Shown in pieces: positions 42,301 through 54,800 of a DNA stretch of 64,000 bases. The notes below the pieces were generated by a model, which was given only the letters and a program-made list of their open reading frames with translations, did not search any database and had not been told where the DNA came from. Source of the stretch: Ekhidna lutea (GTDB lineage: Bacteria; Bacteroidota; Bacteroidia; Cytophagales; Cyclobacteriaceae); the NCBI RefSeq assembly GCF_900188325.1, contig NZ_FZPD01000005.1, forward strand, positions 62,001 to 126,000, read 5' to 3'. Position numbers and translations under genes: made by a program. Numbering within the stretch: the first letter of the stretch is position 1; every line of letters starts with the position of its first letter.

Positions 42301-45300
42301 AGTTAATGGAGGAACTGTTACTGTGAATATTCTCGAAAGTAGTGTGGATCAAGATCATGGTATTATAAATTCAACTATTCCTTTTTGGAATTTGACTCTT
42401 GATAAGATTTCTACAAATAATCAAGAACATAAACTGAGGGCCGTAAATGCAGGAGGTACTGCAACTCCAGCAGCATCAATTCAAGATTTGGTGGTCTTGA
42501 ATGACTTTAGGATGTTGGATAATGGATGTGGTTGTACCAATAATAACAGGGTAAGATTCGATACGAATGGTGCTAATATGACTATTGGCAATGGATTTTT
42601 TATTGAATCCAACACTTTCATTGATACTGATGAAAACACTATGACTTTTGATGGTACGTCTTCAGTTCAGAGAATTTCTGTAGAAGGAGTAATGGAATAT
42701 GGTCCGGGGGGTTCTAAATCCAGTGGTCTCTATCAAATGGTGTTGAGTGGCTCTGGGACAAAACGTATTGAGGGAACACTTGATCCTTTTGAAATTGGGG
42801 ATTCTTTAGCAATTGGATCTGGTGTTACATTTGACGATAATGGATTTACTGTAGAAGTAAATGGTGATATTTATAATGCGGGGACACATACCGGTCAGGG
42901 TAAGATTGAACTGACAGGCGGAGGTGCTAGTCATTCTATTAACGGAGACGGTAATGGGACGTTTGCAAACTTGGAATTAGATGATGCCAATGGTGCCCTG
43001 TTTATCAACGATTTTAATATTGTAGATACACTTACACTCACTACAGGTATTCTGGATATTGATATTCATGGGCTCATACTCAATAGTGATTCTGCAGGAA
43101 TATCGATCTCAAGCCCGGGCACAACGAAATATATTCGAACGGCGGGAAATGCTTCGGATGAAGGTATTTCGATGTATTTAGCCAACGATAGAGATGATTA
43201 TTTATTTCCAATTGGTACAGACCAGGAATCCGGAACAGATAAGTATACACCTTTAGAGCTATCTATTTCCGGGTCAAGCAGTTCAAATGATGGATACATC
43301 AAAGTAAGTGTTGCAGATGCAATTCTTCCAACTATGGATCCGACGGAGACAGCTCGATTGACATATTACTGGAGGATAAATCATTCAGGATTTACTACAA
43401 AACCAGATATTTCACTTCGCATGAACTACGATGATGAAGACATTACTGGAAATGAGAATACTTACAACGGAGGGTATGTACTAGATGAACTTCCATTTAC
43501 AAGAACAGAGGAAGATGCGAATGATGATGATAGGAACAATAACGAATTAGTATTTAATGGGACTTCTAACAACGGCGCTTTCCCTGGAAATAGGTTTGAA
43601 ATTATTAATGCAAACTTCAGTAGTGCGGGTAGCAATGCATGGAATGGTTTACCTGAGATTTATTACACTGCTTATGATGTTGGAACAGGATTTACTGCTG
43701 ACTGGGATCAAAACAGCACATGGTCTACTGAAGGTCACTGGAATGGGGCAGCTGCAGCTTCTGACTATCCACAGGCGGGAGATATTGCTGTAATTGGCTG
43801 GGATCCGGATGAAGCTTCTGGCACTGATTCACACTGGATTACAGCTGATGATGATGTCACCGTTGCTCAAATTGTTTTTGCCGATTCCGTTGATGATGGG
43901 ACAGGTACATGGTCTCAACGTTCTGTTGCATTTGGACCACAAGTTCGTTTTGAGGAATTAACTTCCGGAGGAGGAGTGCTGGATTTAACTACAGGTTTGA
44001 TCAGCGGCCCTGGAAGGTTGAGATTTCTAGTGGACTGCAGCACATGTGATACTGACGCGAGCGCAAGCGTTATTGAAATCGCTACTTTCTCAGCGGATGT
44101 AGGAGATTTTGTGGAAATTGATGGTAACGAGTTCTATTTCGATGCACAGGGAACTCTTGATGGATCTAGTTTCGGTGTGGAAATACCAACTTCATTTCCA
44201 GATGAATATCCGGATCTTGTAATTAGAGATGGTGGATATTTTGTATTTACAGAGGATATTCAGGTCAATTATGACTTGATAATTAGAAGTGGTGGTACAC
44301 TCCGTTTGAATAGTGGTGCCAATGGAGATATTACTGTATTGGATGATGTCCGAATGGTGGTAAATGCCGAGGCTGATTTTATAGAGTTTCCATCAACTGG
44401 AACAGCCAGGACGCTTACAATTGGAGATGACTTAGCAATGGATACGGGGGCAGAAGATGAATCAGATGGTGATCAAATAACTGTTCTTAACACAACTCCA
44501 TCCTCATTGGAACACAGATTAATTGTAGGGGGAGATATTATTCAGGGACCTATTGATGTCATCGATTTGTACAACGGTGCAGGCACCAACAACAATGCAA
44601 TCTTAGAATTGAATGGAACTGGAAGTCATTCATACAGCATCACATCAGGTACCAGCAATCCTGATTTATATCGCATTGTATTGAATATGGGTACGGACCA
44701 ATCTAATTCCTTCTCATTTGATGATGATTTTGATCTAAACGGGCCAACCAACACAACTACAAAAGCCCTTGAAATTCAAAATGGAACATTTATTCTGAAT
44801 GATGCTGCGATTGATATAGAGCTAAATACAGGTGGCGGAGACTTCACTATCCCATCTTCAGGAGGTTTAACTTTAACAGCTGGGACAGCTCGTATTTCCG
44901 CTACAGGGACTGGTTCAGGCAATGGGGTCAGACTAAATGGTAAACTAACCATTGATGGTGGTGATGCCGTTTTTACTGATGGAGCGAATGGCGACAACTA
45001 TATTGAATATGGTAGTGGGGGATCTTCAGAAATAGAATTATCGTCTGGAAACCTTATCGTTGGCTCGCAACTTAGACGGTCGACACTTTCTTCTACTGGT
45101 ACACTCACCTACAATCAAACAGGCGGTATAGCTTTATTTGGAGTGAATACAGGCGCGACCTTCGTGAATGATCGAGGTGTATTTGAATTGACTGATGGGT
45201 CATTCACACTAGATATCACAAGTGGAACGGATGCTTTTGCCCTAGTTGATGCACAAGCCAATCCAACTAATGGATCATTTATCCTTGGTTCATCAATCAC

Positions 45301-48300
45301 AACTCCAACAGTTAGTATTAGCGATGTATCGTTCATAGATTTTGGATATAATGATGGAACTTATACCACAGCAGGATCTCCAAGATTTGATCTTAATACT
45401 TACGTAGGTCTTTCGAATATAAGAATCGACAGCTTAAATGCCGGATCACCTTCTGCTAGACTGGTGGTAAATGACCTGGATGTCTCTGGTGATATTAAAA
45501 TACATAATAGCGGATCACTTGATGCGAATGGTTTTCAGATAAATCTAGCCGGCAACCTGGAAAATGACGGTACTTATACTCCGAATAATAACTTGTTTGT
45601 ATTTGATGGATCTACACAGGAAATATCAGGAACAACAGCTACCTCATTTTATGACCTAACTGTGAATTCATCGGGAACATTGTCTATTGATAATGCAACG
45701 GTACCGGCTTCAGGAATTATTGTAACAAACGACTTCAATGTTAACTCTGGAACCTTTGATGATCAAGGTGTCCCAACAAATGCCCAGGGTAATGTAGATA
45801 TTGTAACAACATATGACGGTTCAGGTGGTCTTACGATGAATAGTCCTTCTGTTTCTCAGGAGATCACATCATCCGATCGGGCAGGAACAATTAGTAAGCT
45901 GATTATTGATAACTCCAACGGAGTTACACTGGCTCAAACCGGTGGAGGAGAAGTAGTCACTCTTACAGTAGACGATGAAATTGCGGTGAATGATGGTGTG
46001 TTTAATATATCAGATAATAGACTTTTCATAGATGGAGATGCTTCGATAACAACCACAGGTTCATTTGATGAAAATACCATGATATCTGTGAATGGAGTTA
46101 AGAAAAGTGATGGAATAGAAAAGGAATTCAATTCAAGCACCAGCTTTACCATTCCGCTTGGAGTACCTGGTAAGTATACTCCAATAGATGTGGTGATCAA
46201 TAGCAGCGAAACCGCCACAATACTCTTCAAAGTAATTAACTCAGCCCATCCTTCAGCCACCGGAACAGATGTGTTGGATTATTATTGGGTTGTTACTACT
46301 TCTGATAGTGATATAACAGGTTTTGCGGGAAGCTCCATTACATTTCATTATATAGGAAGTGATGTGAATGGAAACATTAACAATTATGCAAATGCAAGAC
46401 TGGAAACTCCTAATTGGACCAAATTGCAACCACCAATTTCCGGAAATGGAATAAGTTCTGCAGCCAAAACGATTACATGGGATGATACAGATTTAGGTAA
46501 TAATAATTTTACTGGGGAGTATACCATTGGAGACCCGGATGATATCCCGGATGAATTACTGATTTACAGAACGGTGACTTCTGCTAATGGAAATTGGTCC
46601 AGTACAGCTCTTTGGGAAGTTAGCAATGATGGGGGAATGTCTTTCAGTGCAGCAGGTGAAGTACCAAGAGCTGGTTCTATAGTTGAGATTAGAAGTGATG
46701 CTGATATCACAATGTCATCAGCGTCTGACAATGATCAAAATATATTTAGTGTAGATATTGAAGGTACACTTAACATCGCAGATTCTGATGGTCATAATTT
46801 TGGTGATGTGACAGGTACAGGTACAATGAAATTAGAATCAGGTACGCTACCTGGTGGAAACCTGGATGATTTCTTTACTACAACCGGTGGAACCATCAAT
46901 TTTGGTGGTTCGGGGAGTTTTACTATACCGGCAGATTTCACGGATGTAAGAGGCTTAGTCATTAGTGATGGTGGTACTAAAAACATTCCTGCAATAGCTT
47001 ACACTATTGGGGCAGGAGGAATTACCATTCAGGATGGATCCACACTTTCAAATACAAATAATGTTGGATTTAGCAGTACAGGCCCAATCACAATTTCAAA
47101 TGGCACACTAAACGCCGGAAATAGCTCTACTTCCATAACAGCAGATGATTTGATTTTAACTTCTGGAACCTACAATGGAAATGGAGTTAATGCTACTTTA
47201 TCTGGTGATCTTAATATCAGCGGAGGCACATTCAATGCTGGGAGTGGTGATTTAAGCTTAAATGGTGATGTTGATTATACAGGAGGAATTTTTAACAACG
47301 GAAGCGGTAAAGTGGTTTTTGAAGGTACAAACAACCAGGTTGTAAATGGAGACTTTAAGCCTGATAAAATGTATGATGTTGAAATTAATAAAGCATCAGG
47401 GCAGGTTTATATTGGGAATATGGACACTATTGCAATTGCTAACACTCTGACACTTACAGCAGGTAGGTTTAATACTTTAGACTCAACAAGTGCAGCCATT
47501 CTGTTATGTGATGTGGGAACGGGATCTGGTAATTACACCAGGACAAGCGGTCATATTAATGGCCCTCTTTTAGTTGAATTGGGGAATAGTCAGTCATTTA
47601 CGTTTCCTGTAGGAAAAAATAACCTTTACAGACCATTTCAGGTCAACTCAACCAGTGGTCAATCGGGTGTGCAGGTGTGGGAGGTTGAATTTTATAATGT
47701 ATCGCCTGTAAGTAATGAAGCTGCCGTCGATAATTTCGACGTTGAAGCCTCAAGTAATGTGCAATCAATAATTGAGGAGGAATATTGGCGGGTAAATACT
47801 GCTTCTCCAGCCAATGGAGCAACATTTAGAGTGAGCGAAATTGTCACAACCATTTCACAGGATGAAATTGATGACCAAGAGCTCAGGGTCTTAATTTGGG
47901 ATGATGCAGGCACTGAGTGGGACGACCTTGGTGGAGTTGCTTCAGGGACACCATCAAGTGCATCTATAGTATCAACAATAGGAGCTGCATTTAGTGAAAA
48001 CTATTTTTCATATGGCTCAGAAAATTCTATGAGCGTTTTACCTGTCGAATTGACGTACTTTAAAGGAGTGGCAGAAAATAATCAGGTAAAGCTAATTTGG
48101 GAAACTGCATCCGAAATAAATAACGACTTCTTCGAAGTTCAGCGCTCTGCGGATGGAAATTCATTTGAAGCCATTGGCGTTGTGAAGGGAAATGGAAACA
48201 GCAATGAACCGATTCAGTATACCTTCAGAGATTCGAAACCATATTTGGGGCTTAGCTATTATCGATTAAGACAAGTGGACTTTGATGGTGCAGAAGAGTA

Positions 48301-48598
48301 TCTTCCAATCATTCAGGTTGACAATAACTTCAAACAGAAGGGGATAAATATTTCCACCTATCCCAATCCTACCTCCCCTGAAAACCTGAATGTCCGAATC
48401 CTTTCAGGAGATGATCATTCTGGTATTACACTAGAAATTGTTGATATGGCGGGCAGGTCGTATGTTCAAAACCATTTTAATGGCTCCTTAATCATTGATC
48501 AAAAATTGGAGATCAAAAGAAAAATGATTCCGGGTATCTACTTTATGATCGTTCAGCAAGGAAGAAATACGCAACGTCATAAGATTATCATTAGATAA
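39353..48598 (+). CDS. Giant T9SS-secreted repetitive surface protein (3081 aa)
   Basis: This is a 3081-residue secreted protein. A signal peptide (cleavage near AYSQ) is followed by a LamG/concanavalin-like domain at about residues 25-265 (LFWLRGDVG, FTGTITEAIYYNVALNDAEI, NYLGEKYG). A long Gly/Thr/Ser/Asn/Asp-rich beta region of about 2600 residues has recurring motifs: GGTVTVN three times near 42.0-42.3 kb, and related modules near 40.7-41.1 and 46.6-47.0 kb that begin with a W-rich segment and continue with a GHxF...GTGTM/LVMEG pattern. A cysteine-rich stretch lies around residues 720-870. The end is a module starting LPVELTYFKG (about 2894), then a T9SS type A sorting domain (about 2999-3081, TYPNPTSPENLNV... 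GIYFMIVQQG). It is a probable adhesin or matrix protein. Confidence 0.88.
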   Translation: MRTHLAIFILTLFISSSLAYSQGPGGVRDNSTNLFWLRGDVGLFESGGLVSLWEDQAASNNASPPSTQEPAFTDPAINGIEGVTFSSGKELTIANSGSINTSNFSTRTIFLVFTTPSTFSGSQVLYEQGNSSDGLIIYLDGSGQLNAGVYNSTNDYFITSGVLTTSTDYIMAFTFDGGVTTIEAFIDNTSLGTNTSTLASVTGTTGDITFGDSGDGNQISGGSTITNGGAGFTGTITEAIYYNVALNDAEITIINNYLGEKYGITLTSNDEYAQAGYENELVGIGRQTAGNTDTSISGSGGEIYFDESGGTLDSDDEWVFTGHNGTSHGTTKSDVDAGLTGFSRWARVWYLEKTGTVDITLSFDTDEAGFGPADDIGTTGDFKLLYSTDPSSVDFTEASGTPAASFTDGNNKVTFTVTDANLADGYYTLGVTEIVNFYSYKSGDWDDPLNWTTDPSGSIRVNPDSRYPNQTTDNVTILNGDEIDIDADAVTSNGGSYTIGDVIINAGGILDIEGTSGHTFENFSGKGTLVMEGDNFPSINTTNNFVSTSGGTVQLSGSSDYTFNAAGKATFNNLDIAVTSATVTLMDSLILNGNLELSSGTFRINDDSGTDLIRLEVAGDVTVSSGASFTVGLGDASNDRTGETNVRGVFDFHQIDLKGDFTNEGTITFTNINATSVTNEEFYEAYPTAGDQDNDNGAGPLDATEYGVVELLMTNDSENQDITCNGACTFYRIEIDKGTDDTYICEINANSQANFNLYGRVAFQQHFGTDETLYENPRALGLEKGTLKLGDNINLPEICRNDPSTYGGNSARVCTGSCNSDYVIFPDARFWVAGTSVVNSEDQNGFHVMGKLKVSDNGEISKTGDGKCQIIFDDNAVVEITGGTVTVNQVRTKSNGIDPQGAWIHTGGTVTVNSLSTNAGTNGDHALFSMPFSTMNFTMTEEDPSNPTILNIEMEDQGDNDRPKQTSGEDVLIQIGIEEGNYIVNGGTVTVNILESSVDQDHGIINSTIPFWNLTLDKISTNNQEHKLRAVNAGGTATPAASIQDLVVLNDFRMLDNGCGCTNNNRVRFDTNGANMTIGNGFFIESNTFIDTDENTMTFDGTSSVQRISVEGVMEYGPGGSKSSGLYQMVLSGSGTKRIEGTLDPFEIGDSLAIGSGVTFDDNGFTVEVNGDIYNAGTHTGQGKIELTGGGASHSINGDGNGTFANLELDDANGALFINDFNIVDTLTLTTGILDIDIHGLILNSDSAGISISSPGTTKYIRTAGNASDEGISMYLANDRDDYLFPIGTDQESGTDKYTPLELSISGSSSSNDGYIKVSVADAILPTMDPTETARLTYYWRINHSGFTTKPDISLRMNYDDEDITGNENTYNGGYVLDELPFTRTEEDANDDDRNNNELVFNGTSNNGAFPGNRFEIINANFSSAGSNAWNGLPEIYYTAYDVGTGFTADWDQNSTWSTEGHWNGAAAASDYPQAGDIAVIGWDPDEASGTDSHWITADDDVTVAQIVFADSVDDGTGTWSQRSVAFGPQVRFEELTSGGGVLDLTTGLISGPGRLRFLVDCSTCDTDASASVIEIATFSADVGDFVEIDGNEFYFDAQGTLDGSSFGVEIPTSFPDEYPDLVIRDGGYFVFTEDIQVNYDLIIRSGGTLRLNSGANGDITVLDDVRMVVNAEADFIEFPSTGTARTLTIGDDLAMDTGAEDESDGDQITVLNTTPSSLEHRLIVGGDIIQGPIDVIDLYNGAGTNNNAILELNGTGSHSYSITSGTSNPDLYRIVLNMGTDQSNSFSFDDDFDLNGPTNTTTKALEIQNGTFILNDAAIDIELNTGGGDFTIPSSGGLTLTAGTARISATGTGSGNGVRLNGKLTIDGGDAVFTDGANGDNYIEYGSGGSSEIELSSGNLIVGSQLRRSTLSSTGTLTYNQTGGIALFGVNTGATFVNDRGVFELTDGSFTLDITSGTDAFALVDAQANPTNGSFILGSSITTPTVSISDVSFIDFGYNDGTYTTAGSPRFDLNTYVGLSNIRIDSLNAGSPSARLVVNDLDVSGDIKIHNSGSLDANGFQINLAGNLENDGTYTPNNNLFVFDGSTQEISGTTATSFYDLTVNSSGTLSIDNATVPASGIIVTNDFNVNSGTFDDQGVPTNAQGNVDIVTTYDGSGGLTMNSPSVSQEITSSDRAGTISKLIIDNSNGVTLAQTGGGEVVTLTVDDEIAVNDGVFNISDNRLFIDGDASITTTGSFDENTMISVNGVKKSDGIEKEFNSSTSFTIPLGVPGKYTPIDVVINSSETATILFKVINSAHPSATGTDVLDYYWVVTTSDSDITGFAGSSITFHYIGSDVNGNINNYANARLETPNWTKLQPPISGNGISSAAKTITWDDTDLGNNNFTGEYTIGDPDDIPDELLIYRTVTSANGNWSSTALWEVSNDGGMSFSAAGEVPRAGSIVEIRSDADITMSSASDNDQNIFSVDIEGTLNIADSDGHNFGDVTGTGTMKLESGTLPGGNLDDFFTTTGGTINFGGSGSFTIPADFTDVRGLVISDGGTKNIPAIAYTIGAGGITIQDGSTLSNTNNVGFSSTGPITISNGTLNAGNSSTSITADDLILTSGTYNGNGVNATLSGDLNISGGTFNAGSGDLSLNGDVDYTGGIFNNGSGKVVFEGTNNQVVNGDFKPDKMYDVEINKASGQVYIGNMDTIAIANTLTLTAGRFNTLDSTSAAILLCDVGTGSGNYTRTSGHINGPLLVELGNSQSFTFPVGKNNLYRPFQVNSTSGQSGVQVWEVEFYNVSPVSNEAAVDNFDVEASSNVQSIIEEEYWRVNTASPANGATFRVSEIVTTISQDEIDDQELRVLIWDDAGTEWDDLGGVASGTPSSASIVSTIGAAFSENYFSYGSENSMSVLPVELTYFKGVAENNQVKLIWETASEINNDFFEVQRSADGNSFEAIGVVKGNGNSNEPIQYTFRDSKPYLGLSYYRLRQVDFDGAEEYLPIIQVDNNFKQKGINISTYPNPTSPENLNVRILSGDDHSGITLEIVDMAGRSYVQNHFNGSLIIDQKLEIKRKMIPGIYFMIVQQGRNTQRHKIIIR

Positions 48599-48889
48599 GC
48601 CTTATTCATTCAAGCAATGAGAGAAGACACTGAATTTCTATACATGTAAATAATGTAATTCTACCGCAGTTTTATATCACTTCAAGGATATTTCGATTCC
48701 AAATAACGACTAACCATACTTGTCTAGTATAAAAATAGATTCGATTTATCACATCTATTATTGATTTATTATCGATATTATTGTATAATGTTTATTATCA
48801 TTTGATAATATTTTATGAAATTATTTTCAGGCGTGTACTGAAGTGTGTTTTGTAAAGCTTAGATAATTGACATTACCACAACCATCATC
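48599..48889. other. AT-rich intergenic region between the giant genes
   Basis: I see no gene in this 291-bp gap. It is strongly AT-rich, especially from 48720 to 48840, with short inverted repeats such as TTATCATTTGATAA. There is no clear terminator after the first giant gene and no clear consensus promoter, although the AT-rich part is the likely place for one. Confidence 0.6.
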
Positions 48890-51800
48890 ATGAAGAGATT
48901 TCTTTGTTCTCTGCTAATACTTCTCTGTACATATGTTTATGCAGGTGACCCTAATATTTTCTATTATGTAAATGATGAGGACAACACCCTTTGGCAATTA
49001 AATGTCAGTACCGGTGTGAGTTCTGAAATAGGAACAATTAGTGTAGGCGGAATTGAGGCAATAGCATTTTGGCCAATTCCCAATAATAATATTTTGTATG
49101 CCGCAAATGGAGATGATCTTGGAACCCTGGATACTTCTGATGGAACCTATACTTTAATTTCAGAAATTGATGGAGGAGGCACCTTAAATGGGGCTCTCGG
49201 TGCAATTGGAATTACAGATGTAGATGGACTGTCCTTTGACCCGTTTACGGGCGTATTGTGGGCTTCTGAACGACGTGGAACTAATGGAGATTATGATGTC
49301 ATATTTCAGATTGATGAAACTACCGGGCAATATGTGCCTGATGCCTTCGGCCCAAACATAGATTATATTGTCATAGATGGAGACGGGATTTATGATGATG
49401 TTGATGATATAGCTATTAGCCCTACAACAGGATTGATGTTCGCTGTTAGTAACAATGGAGCAGTAGATCAGCTGATTAATATCAATAAATGGACAGGAGC
49501 AATTACCGTAATAGGCAATCTTACATTTCAGGATGTAGAAGGAATGGCATTTGCCAATAATGGAAATCTTTATGGATCCCTGGGTGCAGGAAACAATCCG
49601 AATTTTTATGAGATTGATCCATCGGATGCCAGCATGACTAGTGGAGTAGATTTAGGAGATAATGGAGGCAATCCGGATACAGAAGCTCTCTCTGCTCTTG
49701 TGGCGGACGCTAATACTGTTTCAGGAACACTCTTCGATGATCAAAATCTAAATGGAATTCGAGACGGGGAGCCTGGTCTGGCGAACGTGACTATTAATCT
49801 TTATTTGGATAATAATAGTAATGGATCGTTAGATGGTGGAGATAATTTGTTGCAAAGAGTGACCACTAATTCCTTAGGCCAGTTTTCTATCTACATCGCC
49901 ACTACCGCAGAGTTGCTAATCACAGTAGATGAAAGCACACTTCCAAGCAATTATACCTTAACCACTACAAATCTTCAGACAGCAACATTTGCAGACAATG
50001 TAAATTTCTCAGAAACAAACTCCGGAAACAACTTCGGAGCGGGAGCATCTACAGACACGGATGGAGATGGCATCATGGACTTTACAGAAGGAACGGGTGA
50101 TAGTGATGGTGATGGAGTGTTAGATAGAAATGATCTCGATTCAGATAATGATGGAATACTGGATGCAGATGAAGGAACTGAGGATTTAGATTACGATGGA
50201 GTGCCAAAGTATCTCGATTTGGATTCAGATAATGATGGAATCACTGATGCAATAGAGGCAAATGGTGGAGCAGAACCTACAAATTATTCCAGTTCATCGG
50301 CTACTATCACTGGCTCGGTTGGTACCAATGGAATTCCTGATGCAGCGGAAACTTCAGCAGATTCCGGTGTTTCGATACTTGCTGTTGGCGATCAGGATAC
50401 CGATGGTATTGAGGACTATTGGGATCCGGATTCAGACAATGACGGAATCCTGGATGTAATTGAAGCAGGCGGAACTGATGCCAATGGAGATGGCATCCTC
50501 GATTCATTCTCTGATGCCAATGGAGATGGAATTTCAGATGCCCTACTTAGCAGCCCACTTACTATTTTAAATACAGATCAGGCATACGAATCAGCAAACG
50601 CCTTAACTGAGCTACCCAATTATTTGGATTTGGATAGCGATAACGACGGGATTGATGATACCAATGAAGGATATAGCACTTCACAAACAGATCGGCCGGG
50701 TTTAATCACAGATGGTGACGATGATGGAATAATCGACTTTTGGGACATCTCACTTGGCGGAACACCAATTACTCCGAACGATCATGATTCAGATGGTACA
50801 CCTGATTATTACGATACAGATTCAGATAATGATTCCATTTTAGACCTGATTGAGGCTAATGATGCCGATAATGATGGTACAGAAGATGATGCGGTAACTG
50901 GTAATGATGACAATGGTAACGGAATTGATAATGTATTTGATAATGATTGCTCATCTGTATCTTATTTAAATGAAGTTTCATCGGATTATGGTGAAGAAGT
51001 AGTTGCGACTGGCGTCATGGACATAGGAAGTAGTGATTTAGAATTAATGTACGATGATCCAGATGAGCAACTGGTGGGTATTAAATTTTCAAACTTACCG
51101 ATACCAAATGGTGCTGATATTTTAAGTGCTTATATACAGTTTGAGGTTGATGAAAACACACATACAGGTACTGTTATAGTTGATATTTTCGGAGAACTAG
51201 TCGATGATGCATCGAATTACACGGGCACGAATAATGATATCAGTAACAGAACTCCAACTTCCGCAAGTGAGGCGTGGACAATTAATACAACATGGGATAC
51301 CAATGGTGAGCGAGGTGTAAATCAACGATCACCTGATCTTTCCTTGGTAATTGAAGAAATTATAGGACAAGGAACATGGACATCTGGTAATGATCTTAGC
51401 TTTATTCTTCAGCGAAATGCAGGTGATGCGTCTAACAATAATAGAACAGTTGAAAATGATCCAATACTTGTGGTTGTCTATGAGGGTGGATTGAGTTATG
51501 GCTGTGGAACCAGCGTTGCTTTACAAGATACTGACTCAGATCTTTTGCCGGACTTCAGGGATAATGACGATGATAATGACGGAATCCTCACTTCTGTAGA
51601 ACCAACCGATTCAGAACCGAATGGCACACCAAACTACCTGGAAACGAATACCACATGTTCAGCTACCGGACCACTAATTTCTGGAAATGCAGATGCTGTA
51701 GTCTCAACGTTTAATGAAGATGCCGGGGAGCCAGGTTCAAATGCACTAGGTGCTGCTGACGGCACAGGTGCTCGTATGGGAGACGAGTCAGATGCAATTC

Positions 51801-54800
51801 TCGTTTTGGATATGACCGATGAGGTAAGGTTTGGAGAAGATGTTACTGTTAGGTTAAGAAGCTCAGGGGCTGGAAGTGCGGATATTCGCGTCCAATTTTC
51901 TAATGATAATGTGAGTTACGGATCTGCGATAGATCTTAATTTCAATAACGGTGGTACGTATACCGATTATGCATTTACTGTAAATGTATCACCAGGAGCA
52001 CGGTATATTAAGCTGACCGAAATCCTGGATTCTGAGCAAACTTTACGTATAGATGCAGTTAGTTATAGTTTCAATGATTGTGCCACTGATACTGATTTGG
52101 ATGGTGTACTAGATGCTTCTGACGCAGATTCTGATAATGACGGAATACCAGATGCCACCGAAGGAACGGGCGATACGGATGGGGATGGTGTAACGGATGA
52201 CTTGGATTTGGATTCTGATAATGACGGAATCCCTGACGCTGTAGAAGCAAATGGAGGAACTCTTCCAGCCAATATGACCGCCGATGGTCAATTTAATATT
52301 CCTTATGCTCAGGCAAATGACTCAGATGACGATGGTCTGGTTGATGATATTGACGATACGGGAGGAACATATACTTCTGGCACCCCTTTAACCAACCCTG
52401 ATACAGATGGCGATGGCCTTGATGATAGAATTGATGTAGATGCAGATGGAGATGGTATTCCTGATGTTGTTGAGGCAGGTGGTGTCGATGTAGACGGGGA
52501 TGGAAGAGCTGATAGTTCCACAGATACAGACAATGATGGATTGATTGATACCTTTGACTCAAGTGAGGATGGAACGGCTCTTGCAATAACTTCTAGCGAT
52601 GCGGATTCATTTCCGGATTATTTAGATATCGATTCGGATAATGACGGGATAACAGACCATCGCGAAGGACAAAATTCAGCTTCCTATACCGCTTCAGCCA
52701 ATGTAGATACTGATGGTGACGGTCTTGATAATAACTATGATACCGATAATGCTGGAATCGCAAGCGGAACCTTTGATATCGATTCCGATGGTACTCCAGA
52801 TTACCTCGATACAGATTCAGATAATGATGGAATCACTGATCTAATCGAAGGAAACGATGCGGATGCTGATGGAGTAGCTGATGCAGTTGTTTCAGGTACA
52901 GATACAGATAATGATGGTTTAGATGATAATTTCGATAATGTAGCAGGTCCTGCTGCAGGAAATGAAGCGGGCTCCAATGTAGCTCGTCAAAATACAGATG
53001 GTGATTCACAAGCAGATCACAGAGATGCAGACGATGATGCGGACGGTATTTTAACCACCAATGAAGACTTCAATGGAAATGCTGACTTTTCTGATGACTT
53101 TACACAAGGAGGCTCTCCGGTACCTGATTACATCTATTTAGGAGATACGGATGGAGATGGAACCAATAACGACCTGGACTTGGATAAAGACAATGACGGT
53201 ATCACAGATATCAACGAGGGTGGGGGAACAGACCCTAACGCTGATGCAGATTCCGATGGTATTCCAAACTATGCTGATTCAGATATAGCAGGCTTCATAG
53301 ATGGAAATGGAGACGGGATCAATGACAATTTCGACAATGATCAGGATGGCGTGCCAAATCATTTTGATTTGGATTCTGATAACGATGGAGTACCGGATGC
53401 GGTAGAAGCAAATGGAGGCGTGCTTCCAACGGATATGGATGCCGATGGCTCGTATCCGCCAGGAATTGTTTTTGCGAATGATACTGACAATGACGGGCTT
53501 CATGATACATATGATCCGGATTTCGCAACAGAATTAGCAAATGCAGATTCAGACGGTGATGGCATTCCAAACAGCAGTGATCTGGATTCTGACAATGATG
53601 GTCTACCCGATGCTTTGGAAAATGGGGGAGGAACACTCCCGGTCAATATGACTGCAAATGGACAGTTCTCTGCAGCTTATGTTGCTGCAAATGACACGGA
53701 TAATGATGGAATAGCTGACGATGTAGATCCTGATAATAGTGGAACTGCTATTACGCCAAGGTCAACAGATAATGATGGATTAATTGATGCATTTGATAGA
53801 GATTCAGATAATGATGGCCTCACAGATACTATTGAAGCAAACGGAACGGATGCAGATGGAGATGGAGCCCTTGATAGCTTCACAGATACCAATGCTAATG
53901 GATTAAATGATGCTGTAGATGTCAATGCATCCGGCACAGCCCTATCCTTAGTTTACACTGATTTTGGTGGTAGTCCAGATCACCTGGATATTGATTCGGA
54001 TAACGATGGGATTGTGGATAATATTGAAGGCCAACCTACAATCGGATATAACGCTCCTCAAGACCTTGATACCGACGGTGATGGTATCGATGATCAGTAC
54101 GATGCAAATAATGGCGGAACAGCAATAACTCTACAGGATACAGATGGTGACGGAACTTACGATTACCGAGACCTGGACTCGGACGGAGATGGAGTTTATG
54201 ATGTTATAGAGGGTTCTGATGCGAATCAGGATGGCGCACAAGATTTCAACGGATTTGGTGATTCTGATGGAGATGGCCTTACAAATCCATTTGATAATGT
54301 AAGTGGACCTGCATCTGGTAATGCTACCGGAAGCCAGGCTGGTTTACAAAACTCAGATTCGGACGCTATTCTGGATTGGCGTGATAATGATGACGATGGT
54401 GATGGTATTCCAACAGCTAATGAAGATAATAATGCAAACGGAAACTGGAGTGATGATTTCACACAAGGAGGTAGCAGCCCTGATTACCTGCATGTAGACA
54501 CAGATTTTGATGGTGATGGGGTGTTAGATAGCAATGATCCGGACGCTGATAATGATGGAGTTCCGGATATTGATGAAGGATTTGGAGAAGACCCGAGTGC
54601 AGATGCTGATTCAGACGGTGTTCCAAACTATCTAGATCCGGATTTTGTGCATGGTACACTTGGGGTATTTGTTGACTCAAATGGTGATGGTATCAACGAT
54701 ATTTTTGATACTGATCTGGATGGTATTCCAAATCAAAAAGACAGAGATTCAGATAACGATGGAATGTCTGATCTAATAGAAGCAGGAGGAACAGATGTAG

